Positions 36,901-44,824 of a stretch of DNA of 64,000 bases are shown here, piece by piece. The notes under the pieces were generated by a model. The model was given only the letters and a program-made list of their open reading frames with translations. It was not told the origin of the DNA and searched no databases. The position numbers and the translations under genes are program-made. The stretch comes from an uncultured Chloroflexota bacterium (GTDB taxonomy: Bacteria > Chloroflexota > UBA4733), in the NCBI GenBank assembly GCA_937967325.1, contig CALBSQ010000235.1, forward strand, positions 1-64,000, read 5' to 3'. The stretch's first letter is position 1. The number at the start of each line of letters is the position of its first letter.

Positions 36901-39635
36901 ACATCGCTGGTGTGCGCCTCCAAATCGCGCACCGCCAGGTAGATCGCCGCTAACGAGGACGCGCAGGCAGCGTCCACCGTGTAGTTCACTCCTCCGAGGT
37001 CGAACCGGTTGGCCACGCGTCCGGCCGCGACGTTCATCAGGATTCCGGCAAATGAGTCTTCGGTCCACTCGGGGAGTACCCCATCGAGGTGGGTTGTCAG
37101 GTCTTCGGCGCTGTCGCCAAATAGATTGGGCAGGCTGGAACGGACGACGTAGCCGCCTCCGAGATCGCCGCCGCCGCCGCCCGCGCCCAGGACAACCGAC
37201 GTTCGCTCGCGGGGAAACGGGCGATCCAGGTAACCGGCGTCTTGCAACGCCGCTCGAACCACGGCCAGGGCCAGCAGCTGGAACGGCTCGATGGAGCGAA
37301 GGGTGTTCGGCGGCATGCCGTAGGCGACTGGGTCAAAGGGTACCTCGTCGATGAAGCCGCCCCAGCGCGAGTACACCTTGTCGCGCGCGGTACGGTCGGC
37401 ATCGTAGTACTGCCGCCAATCCCAGCGGCTGGCCGGTACCTCGGTGATGGCATCGACCTTGTTGACCACGTTCGACCAGAATGTGGCGAGGTCCGCGGCG
37501 CCGGGGACGATGCAGCCCATCCCGACGATGGCCACGGCCGCCTGGCGTGGGACGGGCTCCGCCTCGTTCGACGGACTGTCCAGCGACCGTAGCCGCTCCG
37601 TGCTGCCTGCAGAGATATTCTGGTGCAGATCCTGCAAGGTGCAGACGCTGTCACGCAGCGCGGCAACCTGGCCGATCATGTACATGCCGCGCGCCCACTG
37701 TTCGTCGGCACTCAGCGGCGCCAGCTTGCGAACAGTCGGATCCTGGCCGTAGAGGGGATCGCGCTCCACACCCTTTGAGGCGATGCGCAAGCGACCGATG
37801 TTCAGGAGCTCCAGCTCATAGCGTAGCTCCTCAGGGGGTAGGCCGCGCCTGAGGAGACGCCGCTTCTCCTGGTAGAAGTCGTCGGCAAAGGGCGACGGCG
37901 CGCAGCGGGTGGCGTGCCCCGGTCCGCTCTCCAGGAGCGCCGTACGGTCACACGCCATGGCAGCTCGTTGGAAGCCGTCCGTGATCGCGCCGCAACGAAC
38001 CGCCTCCTCGGTGAACAGGTACCCGGTGCCGACGAGAACGCCGATGCGCATTCCCTTGTCCACCAGCGGAGCGGCCAGGGCACTGACCATGGCGGCCGAC
38101 AGGTCGTCGTGGACGCCGCCGGCAAACAACACGTGGTATCCGGCTGGGTCGACGGCCGCCGGGAGATTCCGCAGCAGCACGTCGACCATGGTCTCCCAGA
38201 GGACGAAGCTGGTGCGGGGACCGACATGCCCGCCGCACTCGCGCCCCTCGAACACAAATCGTCGCGCGCCCTCGCGCAGAAACATCTCCAGGAGGCCGGG
38301 CGACGGTACGTGGAGATAGGTGGGGATTCCGTCCTGCTCCAACATGCGGGCCTGATCAGGGCGGCCGCCGGCGATCAGCGCGAACGGCGGGCGGTAGCGT
38401 CGAGTGACTTCTAGCTGCTCGGCCCGCAACTCCGCCGGGACAAAGCCCAAAATGCCAACGCCCCAGGGGCGATCCTCCAGGGTCCGCCGCGTTTCGGCCA
38501 GGAGCGTCTCGATTTCGGGGCCGCGCATTAGGGCGAGCGCGAGGAAGGGCAGAGCGCCGGCCTCGGCCACCGCCGCGGCAAACTCCGCCCGATCGCTAAC
38601 CCTCGTCATGGGCCCCTGGACGACAGGAAAGCGGGTGCCGTGCGACGCCGCCAGGGCGGCGCCTTCGGCCAAGGGCAGTGCGCGCCGAGCGCCGGCGACG
38701 TGAGTCGCGACCGCGTCGCGGACGCCACGCAGCACCCCGCCGACGGTAGCAAACTGCCGCGCCAGCGACGCCGCGAAGGCGGCGTCCTGACCAAGCGGCA
38801 TGAATTGCTGGTCCAAACGCTGCCAACCAACCTTGGCCGACAGCGCTTCTCGCCAGGAGCGTCGCATCTCATCGACCGGATGTTCAGCCAGCGCGCAGGC
38901 GGCGTCGAGCTGGCGCAGCTCCGCGGCGCTGGGCAGGTCCGACCGTACATAGGCGCGAAAGCGCGCGTCGAGCGCGGTGCCGAAGCAACCGGTCTCGCTA
39001 CCGTCCATCGCGCTAATGCGGGCCTTGACGCCATCCGGCAGCAATGACTCTCGCGTCAGCAAGAGTTGATTGTCGAGGACCGCCCCCGCGGCGCCCGCCA
39101 CGTAGCAGGCCGCGGCGCTGTGCAAACCAACCCCGCCTTGTACGTACAGGGGCAAGGAGATGCGTCTGACCAAATGTTGCAAGAGGACGAACGACGTCTC
39201 TTCGCCCACCCATCCCCCGGCCTCGTGCCCCTTGGCAATAACGGCGTCAAAGCCGGCGGCTTGGCCCGCTTCCCCTTCTTCCAGGTTCGAGGCCACAAGA
39301 AAGGCGCGCAGACCGTTCCCATGAATCGCCGCTGCGAGATGCCGGAGTCGGTGCGGCGCGCTTGCCGTCAGAACGACAAGATGGAGACCCGATGCCGCCT
39401 GGGTCAGGATCGACTCCAGCAGCTCCTCGGCGTGCCCGGCAACCAGGACGCCGAGCCGTCCCCGGCCCTGCGTCAACAGGCGTTCCACGGCGTTGAGCGC
39501 CTGCGCTTGTTCGTGCGCAAACTCCAGGTTGAGGACCCCGATAGTGCCAGCACGGCTGCCGGCGATAGCCACGGCAGGTTCTAGCGCCCCTGCCGCTGTC
39601 AGGGCGATGAGGTCAAAGTGACTAGGTCCGATCAC
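30909..39635 (-). CDS. Giant synthase: two NMO/enoyl-reductase-like domains-KS-AT-ACP-KR-DH
   Basis: 2908 aa. Two nitronate-monooxygenase/PfaD-like TIM-barrel domains lead (about 8-300 and 328-670); the first has EAGGWVG (Trp142 where His is usual), the second ECGGHVG (His470). KS, about 698-1145: Cys891, His about 1024 and His about 1065. AT, about 1265-1550: Ser1365 (AGHSYGE), EARGRFM with the malonate Arg, and AFHSPLV. A Pro/Ala-rich linker contains FLQTQQAVMLEYL. One ACP: Ser1967 (LGIDSIKRIE). KR, about 2010-2560: TGGARGIT and Tyr2489 (GDYAAANE). Double hot-dog DH, about 2600-2890: His2633 and Asp about 2811. The order after the first 670 residues equals PfaA; the front equals PfaD. GTG start with GGAAGG 8 nt upstream. 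It is first gene of the operon. Confidence 0.92.
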   Translation of the reverse strand: MIGPSHFDLIALTAAGALEPAVAIAGSRAGTIGVLNLEFAHEQAQALNAVERLLTQGRGRLGVLVAGHAEELLESILTQAASGLHLVVLTASAPHRLRHLAAAIHGNGLRAFLVASNLEEGEAGQAAGFDAVIAKGHEAGGWVGEETSFVLLQHLVRRISLPLYVQGGVGLHSAAACYVAGAAGAVLDNQLLLTRESLLPDGVKARISAMDGSETGCFGTALDARFRAYVRSDLPSAAELRQLDAACALAEHPVDEMRRSWREALSAKVGWQRLDQQFMPLGQDAAFAASLARQFATVGGVLRGVRDAVATHVAGARRALPLAEGAALAASHGTRFPVVQGPMTRVSDRAEFAAAVAEAGALPFLALALMRGPEIETLLAETRRTLEDRPWGVGILGFVPAELRAEQLEVTRRYRPPFALIAGGRPDQARMLEQDGIPTYLHVPSPGLLEMFLREGARRFVFEGRECGGHVGPRTSFVLWETMVDVLLRNLPAAVDPAGYHVLFAGGVHDDLSAAMVSALAAPLVDKGMRIGVLVGTGYLFTEEAVRCGAITDGFQRAAMACDRTALLESGPGHATRCAPSPFADDFYQEKRRLLRRGLPPEELRYELELLNIGRLRIASKGVERDPLYGQDPTVRKLAPLSADEQWARGMYMIGQVAALRDSVCTLQDLHQNISAGSTERLRSLDSPSNEAEPVPRQAAVAIVGMGCIVPGAADLATFWSNVVNKVDAITEVPASRWDWRQYYDADRTARDKVYSRWGGFIDEVPFDPVAYGMPPNTLRSIEPFQLLALAVVRAALQDAGYLDRPFPRERTSVVLGAGGGGGDLGGGYVVRSSLPNLFGDSAEDLTTHLDGVLPEWTEDSFAGILMNVAAGRVANRFDLGGVNYTVDAACASSLAAIYLAVRDLEAHTSDVAIVGGVDAIQSPFAFLCFSKTQALSPTGRCRTFDAEADGIAISEGVAAVVLKRLDDAERDGDRIYAIIRGVGAASDGRDRSLTAPRPEGQVRALRRAYAQATYSPATVGLIEAHGTGTVAGDQAEVQALSTFFGEAGATVQACAIGSVKSMIGHTKATAGVAGLIRTALALHHAVLPPTLHVTQPNPKAGFPTSPFYVNTEPRPWIQGASDQPRRAGVSAFGFGGTDFHVAMEEYTATFLPESGATAYPWPSELFLWRGRTREELLASLAELAGQLDRGAQPRPVDLAYTLAVQWDQHSAAEAALAIVAESLDDLKEKLRAAQELLRGGSPREHARRGIHFSADPLAQSGRIAFLFPGQGSQYVNMGRDLAMAIPLVRQTYELADRVLAGLLPRPLSQFVFPAPAFGAEEERTQQAALTATDVAQPALGATGLAFFRLLGSLGIEPHMVAGHSYGELAALCAAGSLDEHDLLRLSEARGRFMREGSTDESGTMAAVDAAPEQLRDLPPELDITLANFNAPLQTVISGARQDVERAIAWCAERGLRARRLPVACAFHSPLVAPAQQRLAAMLREVSVRAPRIPVYSNTTGAPYGDDAESVVELLSQHLTSPVQFVREVEAMHQAGARLFVEVGPRGVLTGLVGRILAGQPHLCVALDQPDHPGLSQFLQGLAAIAAEGAPLCAARLFVGRSVRQLALASLDRDTALPRPSPTTWFVDGGRARPSSQKSIGQDAPPIPLRVQVATGATSLPRDGAARPANPPEATTASHAAGRAERTVVAAVAPIPQPLPTGMVSTTNGHIADTAHAVSPGRTMVLHAQKGTVAPVITREAQAAAEPAASNGHPTATANDRSIPAGSSSAPTAPGMAMAHGDGAAAAIEQFQLVMQRFLQTQQAVMLEYLRSRQPAASGYGGALPGRVVQEVTTPLPVAAPVAPAMPATDPVPVARPTVAVAPENGHTSPHPHVNGTAAAGDHTLAADGADGRRAGPDAPAIHRPVAVSAAVVQAAAVGQIETKIAARLDRQQLTDRLLAVVSDRTGYPTEMLALDADLEADLGIDSIKRIEIAGTIVESLTLPAGAAPDMERLAGSRTLAQVVATLEALVQPPPEVEAPRHEPQVDAAAVTAGDRRPFVEELADSGIGRFLVRPVAAPMPDRRAGLSPAGVVVLVDDETGVGERLSAGISKLGHRTIRLLRGDGGAAPPDALVCDLSCVEGVEKAVRDLHERYGAATALVHLPALRARAANGDEGLAGCRRRLAEHLTPLFLLSQALASDLESAANQGGAAVLAATALGGASAADRASTAFDPDQAAIAGFLKTLALEWPSVRVKSVDLSPDMAVDPTDTLLTELLADDGLVEVGYKGRQRLRLEYAASAISAGDGSPPLDESSVLLVTGGARGITAEVAAALAERYRPMLLLVGRTVAPTEPEAAETASLTDPRALRQAILQQRRLAGLPVTPSTVEDAYRRLLREREVHQSLVRLERTGARVVYYACDVTDRTAFGDLIDEIYRSFGRIDGVIHGAGVIEDKLIRDKRLDSFQRVIGTKVDGAMILAEKLRPDRLRFLVLFSSVSARFGNRGQGDYAAANEVLNKLAQQLDQEWPARVVAINWGPWLTTGMVSPEVQRQFAQRGVTLIPVAVGCRMLDQELRGGRKGQAEVLIGGMHAPADAGQETASPPVPISSPPLITTEVSHLPLLGADTVLTHESDGGLDAVRVLRTSHDLYLLDHRLDGRPVLPFTVAMELMAETAAAARPDLDVVEIHDIRLLRGVQVDDELALRVSVRPRQPSARLVLDAATTSVDVAIYSATDPGRPHYQAVVDLSARGAAQARHGWPWDASDTQQFDPRGSMALSVEDAYRDWLFHGPLFQRIVSVEALDRTGIRATLRASTPAECLAGGPAGTWLFDPLLADAAFQAQLLWARSQWDVTTLPASVQRFRRKLPSADTSASGLVRYELRVRPETQAPISRIDHLFFGPDGQCFAAMIDATGTGSKALNRLAGKLRG

Positions 39636-40050
39636 GTCGTGGCCCTTCCTAAAAGGGGTTGAAGGGATTGGTGGTTCTTGACAGGCGCAGCGCAGAGTAA
39701 CACTCGAGAAGCGACGGACCCCTGGCCCCTATGCCCAGTCCACCACCGCGTGCCGCCCACATTAAGGGCATACCCACGTCTAGTGCAGCGCATGCTGAAG
39801 TCGGTCCCTCGGTGTCCCTCGCCACACGGAGACTGGCGCGCCTCGCGCACACGGTGGCACCGCGCAACAGTGGTTACCGACGCCTTACCTCTTCACCAGA
39901 TAGTAGCTGCCTACCCGCCTGTGGGAATCTTGACGAAGGCCAGGTGAAAAGTCAAGTAATGGCCCATTGGAGCCACACAGTCTGTGCCCTGACGGAACAT
40001 CCGGCGAGTGCTACGATCTGCTCCACCGACGTCATTGACTGGAGCGACCG
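39636..40050. other. Divergent promoter region of the synthase operon and deacetylase
   Basis: 415 bp between the divergent synthase and polysaccharide deacetylase genes. It must hold the operon promoter and that of the deacetylase. A TTGACA at 39678-39683 is present, but no good -10 box sits at 16-18 bp from it. No regulator gene is encoded here and I see no clear operator. Confidence 0.4.
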
Positions 40051-40854
40051 ATGGCCAGCCCTGCATTTCCAGTACTGCTCACCTTCGACCTCGATGCCGA
40101 GTCCGCGATCCTCGCCACCGACCCGGAGAATATCAACCGACCGGTGACCCTTTCGCGGGGACAATACGGGCCCAAACGGGGCGTGCCGAGGTTGCTGGCG
40201 CTGCTGCGCCGAGAACAGATACCGGCAACCTTCTTTATCCCCGGCTGGGTCGTGGAGCATTACCCGGACGCGGTACAAGCCATTCTGGCCGACGGTCACG
40301 AGCTGGCCCACCACGGCTATCATCACATCCCGCCGGCTCGCCAGACCGCGGAGGAAGAAGAGCAAGGATTGGTGGCCGGCATCGAGGCGATCCGTCGAGC
40401 CAGCGGTCAGCCGCCGGTCGGCTACCGCTCGCCCTCGTGGGAGTTCAGCTCTGTAACACTACCACTGTTGGAACGCTACGGCTTCCGGTATTCCAGTAAC
40501 TGCATGGATGACGATCGGCCGTACGTCCATCGGCGAGATGGCCGGTCAACCGGCCTGGTCGAATTGCCGGTCCAATGGCTGCTGGACGACTTCCCCTTCT
40601 TCGGGATCAACCCGCAGCGAGGCATGCTGGGGCACACCCCGTCTGATGTCGCCTACGCCGCCTGGAGCGCTGAGCTCTCCGCCCTGTTCAACGACGACGA
40701 GGCTTGCTTCGTCCTGACCATGCATCCGCAGTTGATTGGTCGAGCGTCACGCGTCGCGATGCTGGAACGCCTGATCGCCTACGCGCATTCACTCGGCCAG
40801 GTGGAGTTCCTGCGCTGCCGCGACTTGGCGGAGCGTGTATCGCAGACCGGCTAG
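40051..40854 (+). CDS. Polysaccharide deacetylase family protein (NodB homology)
   Basis: 267 aa. The NodB core has TFDLDAE with the catalytic Asp pair, HELAHHGYHH with metal His residues, and YRSPSWEFS. It resembles the shorter PuuE/NodB-like cytoplasmic branch that acts on N-acyl or formamide bonds of sugars or small amides. No signal peptide is visible. GGAG lies 6 nt upstream of the ATG. It is divergent from the synthase operon and may deacetylate an amino sugar of the product, which is inferred only from position. Confidence 0.85.
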   Translation: MASPAFPVLLTFDLDAESAILATDPENINRPVTLSRGQYGPKRGVPRLLALLRREQIPATFFIPGWVVEHYPDAVQAILADGHELAHHGYHHIPPARQTAEEEEQGLVAGIEAIRRASGQPPVGYRSPSWEFSSVTLPLLERYGFRYSSNCMDDDRPYVHRRDGRSTGLVELPVQWLLDDFPFFGINPQRGMLGHTPSDVAYAAWSAELSALFNDDEACFVLTMHPQLIGRASRVAMLERLIAYAHSLGQVEFLRCRDLAERVSQTG

Positions 40855-40939
40855 GCGGATTCTGGGAGACGGCAGTCTGAGTTCGCGATGCCGGGGCTTC
40901 CGTCGGCGGTGGCTTCGGCACCCGAGAGCTCGACGCGAA

Positions 40940-41353
40940 CGATGACGAGACCCGGTTCGACCTCACCCGCCCCGTGGGTTCACCGCGATCGAGGAGATCG
41001 CCAGCCGTGACGACCTGCTGGACCCCGCCGACTTTCTCGACGCCTACGCAGGCAATCGAGTGGCGGCGCACGACGCGGTGGCCCGGCTCCCGTGCTGCGC
41101 GGGCTGTCGTTGCCATAGGCGGGGACCGCCACGACGTTGCTCGACGAACTCAACCGCCACGCAGGCGACACGACGACCCGCCGGCGGGAGTGGCCGAAGG
41201 CATCGTTCGCCGCCGGCTACCTGCAAAGCTGGGGCGCTGACGTTGGCGGACCTGGAGCGCGAGCTAGACGCCGTCGTGCGAGCCGCCGCGTGCATGATCG
41301 ACCGGTTGGAGGCCGGAGGACAGGGAGACGCCGACGGGAGGCTGGCGGCCTGA
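40940..41353 (+). pseudogene. Degraded unknown gene with frameshifts
   Basis: Plausible protein pieces occur in different frames: FTAIEEIASRDDLLDPADF near 40980, LLDELNRHAGDTTTRRREW near 41140, and ALTLADLERELDAVVRAA near 41240 ending at the stop at 41353. No single frame joins them. I do not recognise the family. It could be a decayed plasmid or phage-type gene, consistent with the accessory strip here. The alternative is chance translation of GC-rich DNA. Confidence 0.35.
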
Positions 41354-41517
41354 GAGCCTCCCGAGGCATGCGGGCAGGTTCTCGCGGGCGACCCGCCGTC
41401 CCGTGGGCGGCGAAAACCTGGGCGTCGGCCGGGACCAGCATCCCGGCCGACGCCCGTCGCGTCCCCGAGGGAGGAGCAGCCGAGAGGCAGCGGCCGCCCG
41501 CCCTCCCCTCGCGCGGC

Positions 41518-42439
41518 TCAGAAGCTCGACGCGGCGCACTGCCCCGTGCGAAAGCCCCCCACCGTGTTGGGCTGGCCGTCATTCGTCGGGGCCGGCGTGT
41601 TGCCGCTGCAGATCAGGAAGGCGTGAACCAGGTTGCCCTCCAGCTCCGCCGCCGTTGGCCCGGTCGAGTTGGTGAGTTGCAGATATCCCCCGATGGTGTT
41701 GTGCTCCAGCGCCACCCCGCCGTGATTGTTAGGGAGCTGGACCGACCCCCGGAAGGTATTCCCGCCGCAGCTCGCCGTGTCGTCCGCGTCGCCGTCCTGC
41801 CCGAGCACGACGGGGCCGCTGCTGTTATGCACATTCGTAAAGGAGACCGTGCTGTTGCAGACGATCAGCGTCGCCGCGCCGACACCGATCAGAGGGCTCC
41901 GCAGCGTCGATCCGGTGATGATCGCCGACGCGCCGGCACGGACCACGACGAGGGCGGTGACCCGGGCGTTGACCAGGCAGGTGACGCCGCTGGTCAGGTT
42001 CAGGGTCGCCGTGATGCTGCCGGTGAGGACCCGGGCGCAGGCGGGGCCGAGATGGGCCGGCGGCCGGATGGCCACCGCCAAGGCGACGCGGCCGACGGAA
42101 ACGTGGTCGGCGACCGTGTTGGCGGCGGTGTCGATCACCGCCACGTGGGCCGGGATGTTGCCCGGTTCCTCCTGGGCGACGTAGGCCCTGGCGCCGTCAG
42201 GGGTGATGGCGATCCCCGCCGGAGAGCTGTTGGCGGCGAGATCGATGGTGGCGATGACGGCGTCGGTGGCGGTGTCGAATACCGCCACCTTGGCAGGGAC
42301 CACAACCCCCCGGGGCTCCCGAAGTAGGTGACGTAGGCCCGGGCGCTGTCGGGCGTGATGGCCACCGCGAAATCCCCCGGCCGGATGCCGTCCGAGCGCC
42401 GTCGAGCGAGTGAAGCAGCCGGAGTATACCCGGCGTTCA
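41518..42439 (-). pseudogene. YVTN-type beta-propeller gene with a frameshift, 5' incomplete
   Basis: The main frame (41518-42303) has a propeller repeat (KVAVFDTATDAVIATIDLA, GIAITPDGARAYVA, VAVIDTAANTV) followed by a parallel-beta or adhesin-like part with many Asn/Ser/Thr. Upstream, in another frame, DFAVAITPDSARAYVTYFG continues the same repeat up to about 42310. The switch falls in a run of six C (read as G on this strand), where one added base would restore the frame. Thus it is a recent frameshift or a sequencing error. Only two or three blades remain, fewer than the seven usually found. Function would be surface or ligand binding. Confidence 0.65.
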
Positions 42440-42670
42440 TTAGACGCAGATGAGAATCCCGCCAGACGGTGGCTCGCCTCTCGTGCGCGGCGGTGGCGGG
42501 AGGACAGGGAACGTAGGGAGAACAGGCGAGGCGTCCCCTGCCTCCACCGGCGGCCTCGGCGGGGTTCGTCTCCGCCGCGCTTCGCCTTCTCGAGGCGCCC
42601 CGAGCTGGAAAGGCGGGTCTGCGCCGGCGTGTCCGACGCCGGGACATGCTACACCATCGCGGAAAAGGCG

Positions 42671-43363
42671 TCACCAGTCGGCGGGCGAGCTGGCCGAGCC
42701 GTCATTCGGCCCGCGGCCGCGGTGCTGGACGCGATCCAGCCAGCGTCGGTACTCAGCGAGCCGGACGCGCTGCTTGGTGAGGGCGCGGTCGAGGCGCTCC
42801 AGCGACTCGTGGAGGGGCTGGAGCTGCCCGGCGAGGCTCCGGAGATACTGCTCGGGCGGGGACGCCTCGTGCCGGATGGCCTGCTGCAGGCCCCGGATAG
42901 TGGCGTCGAGCGGGGCGACATCCCGCGCCCAGAACTCCCGGAAGGCGTCCAAGGCGGTCAGTACCGCGGAGGTCCTGGACCCGACGTCCTCCCCGAGCCG
43001 GCGGAGCTTCTCGTCAAGGCCGGGCTGGCCTTCTATGGTCCGTTCCCACGAGCGGCGCTCGGCGTCCCGGCCCTCAGCGGGCGACGGACCTACCACGGGT
43101 CGGGGCGCTCTTTGCACTCCCTTACCGGCGCTGCCGCCGAGCTTGCCGATGCGGCGGTAGAGCGCCCCGCCATGGCGCTCCTTGGTGACTTCGCCACCCT
43201 TGCGCCCGATCGCGACGAAGTGTTCCGGCCCGTACCGCTCAGAGAGGACCTGGCCGCCCTGCTTGCCGATCTCACGGAAATGCTCCGGACCGTACTTCTC
43301 ACGCACGGCTTGGCCGCCGCGCTTGGCCTCGGGCGTGCCGGGCTTGGGTCCCCGCTTGCCCAT
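42671..43363 (-). CDS. KGG-repeat (stress-type) protein with a novel C-terminal half
   Basis: About 230 aa from the ATG at 43363. The first 75 residues are four imperfect copies of a KGG motif (AKRGGQAVREKYG, GKQGGQVLSERYG, GRKGGEVTKERHG, GKLGGSAG), with EHF..IG between. This resembles Gly-rich stress repeat proteins such as KGG/con-10 types, which are small and hydrophilic. Residues about 100-230 are helical, charged and not recognised. A longer start at 43420 is possible but lacks the repeat pattern. The gene is in a GC-rich accessory strip. No partner is evident. Confidence 0.65.
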   Translation of the reverse strand: MGKRGPKPGTPEAKRGGQAVREKYGPEHFREIGKQGGQVLSERYGPEHFVAIGRKGGEVTKERHGGALYRRIGKLGGSAGKGVQRAPRPVVGPSPAEGRDAERRSWERTIEGQPGLDEKLRRLGEDVGSRTSAVLTALDAFREFWARDVAPLDATIRGLQQAIRHEASPPEQYLRSLAGQLQPLHESLERLDRALTKQRVRLAEYRRWLDRVQHRGRGPNDGSASSPADW

Positions 43364-43506
43364 CGCCGTGCCCCGTTCGGTGCGCGCCGCTTGGTGGTCA
43401 TGCTGGGTACCGTAGCACACGTCCCTCCGGTGGGCAAGCTGAGAAGAATGCCTCCAGCGGGGCCGAGGAAGTCCTAAAGCGGCCTCTGCTGTCTGGTGAC
43501 CGATGT

Positions 43507-43668
43507 TTAGAGCGTCAGGCGCTGGGCCTCGATTCCGCCAGCAAGGTCACCATGGCGTCGCCGTGGTTGGGGGCCGTCGGGCCTGCCTCCCGGGACCACT
43601 CGACCGCCAATAGGCCACGTCGGCCCAAACTCGCCGGTCACGACCCAGAACACCCGCGCCTGTGCCAT
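43507..43668 (-). pseudogene. Possible small unknown gene or remnant
   Basis: 53 codons starting AQARVFWVVTGEFGPTW behind GGAAGGGCTGGAG. The later part reads better in a different frame (AMVTLLAESRPSA), suggesting that one or more frameshifts have occurred. Family not recognised. It may be noise. Confidence 0.25.
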
Positions 43669-43775
43669 CTCCAGCCCTTCCCCCGGCACGCGGCACGGTA
43701 AACCGCAGTTGGACACGGACCCACCAAGGGCGGCCAGGAGCCCCCTGGCCGGCCCCCCTTTCTTCGGGTACAACC

Positions 43776-43819
43776 GGTGGGCCCAGCTGGACTCGGACCA
43801 TCGACCATCGCTCTATGAG
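43776..43819 (-). repeat. Partial copy of the tRNA-Ile2 3' half (att-like direct repeat)
   Basis: This 44-bp stretch matches 45614-45657, the anticodon-loop-to-3'-end part of the tRNA at 45616-45688, at 42 of 44 positions. The T-stem has lost one pair, so it is not functional as tRNA. Such 3'-end duplicates are left by tyrosine-recombinase elements that integrate into tRNA genes. The 1.8-kb interval between the repeats has no integrase. Confidence 0.75.
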
Positions 43820-44824
43820 TTCCGGGCGGGCCGCCATTCCAGTATCGTTCTGTCCATTTCTCCCCTGGTGACTGCTTGCCCTGTCTCGGTTGCGCTCGTC
43901 GGTACCGTTCGCCGTTGTGGTACGGTCGGGCTGGTCTTCGATCCGTCCTGAGGTAGTGGCGAGTTCCTCATCGCGATGGGCTTCGCCTCCGGCAAGTGCG
44001 GCCTGGCGCGGAAGTGCTGTTGTGTTGCCTCCAGGGCTCACAACGACACACGGAGAACAAGCACCTATTCCCAGAGCACCGTCGGCGCCAGCGTTGTGAC
44101 TGCTCTTGTGACAAGCTACTGCCCCATCCCCGGCACATTCGCTTTCCCCTCTGGACGGATAGGCACATAGAGCAGTCAAATAGGTTCCCCCCGTGGCATA
44201 ACTGGAGTGGCGCACACTGCGGCACAGTGGTACAACGACGACGTGACCAGTCACAACGGACTGCGCGGCGACACGACAGGACGAAGGTTCAAAGTCCGAG
44301 TTGTCCTTATGGCGGTCAATGAGCCACCCCCAATCGTCTCCCCCAGTCGTCAATATGCGTAGGGGATGTGTTCTATAGACGATAATTCGACGGAACTGGA
44401 CAATACAAGATGCAACCGGTAAGCCCTGGTCTATCGGAGTGGTCAGGAGCCACGACTGGGACGGCGACGCCCTCGCAAAGCAGGCCGTCCCAGTCACGCC
44501 GCCTACAGTCCTTTAGGAGGACCGCAAGTCATGTCGGAGTATAGCCACGCCCCATCGTTCGTGTCACCGGCTGGCCAGGCCCCCCGCCGGGGGGCCAATC
44601 AATTTTCCTATCTGTGAGCGACTTCGGCGCTCTACCGCGGGGCAAGCGTACCCGGACGCGTATTGGTCGGCACCGGAGCAGTTGCCTCGATCCACTTTGG
44701 CCGGCGTATCTGCGTTCCGGTGCGCGGTGTCGAGCCAGTAATCGCTGCCGCCCCGGCGAAGGCCGGGTAGGCGAGCGTCCGGCCTCCATCGCTGCACAGC
44801 CCGCCACTCCGGGGTCCTTCTAAG

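Larger units (their letters stand above)
43421..44824. other. Accessory stretch with no confident gene
   Basis: About 1.4 kb. It contains a tRNA 3'-half duplicate at 43776-43819 and a possible remnant at 43507-43668. Long open frames here have unnatural composition, no family motifs and no good starts. No CRISPR or transposase was seen. Confidence 0.5.

Noticed and set aside
41137..42327. Rightward open frame of 396 codons
   Set aside because: It is Arg/Gly/Asp-rich antisense to the YVTN propeller gene; a GC-rich shadow.
43547..44497. Long leftward open frame of 316 codons
   Set aside because: Composition is unnatural, it covers the tRNA-derived repeat, has no motif and no good start; treated as non-coding.
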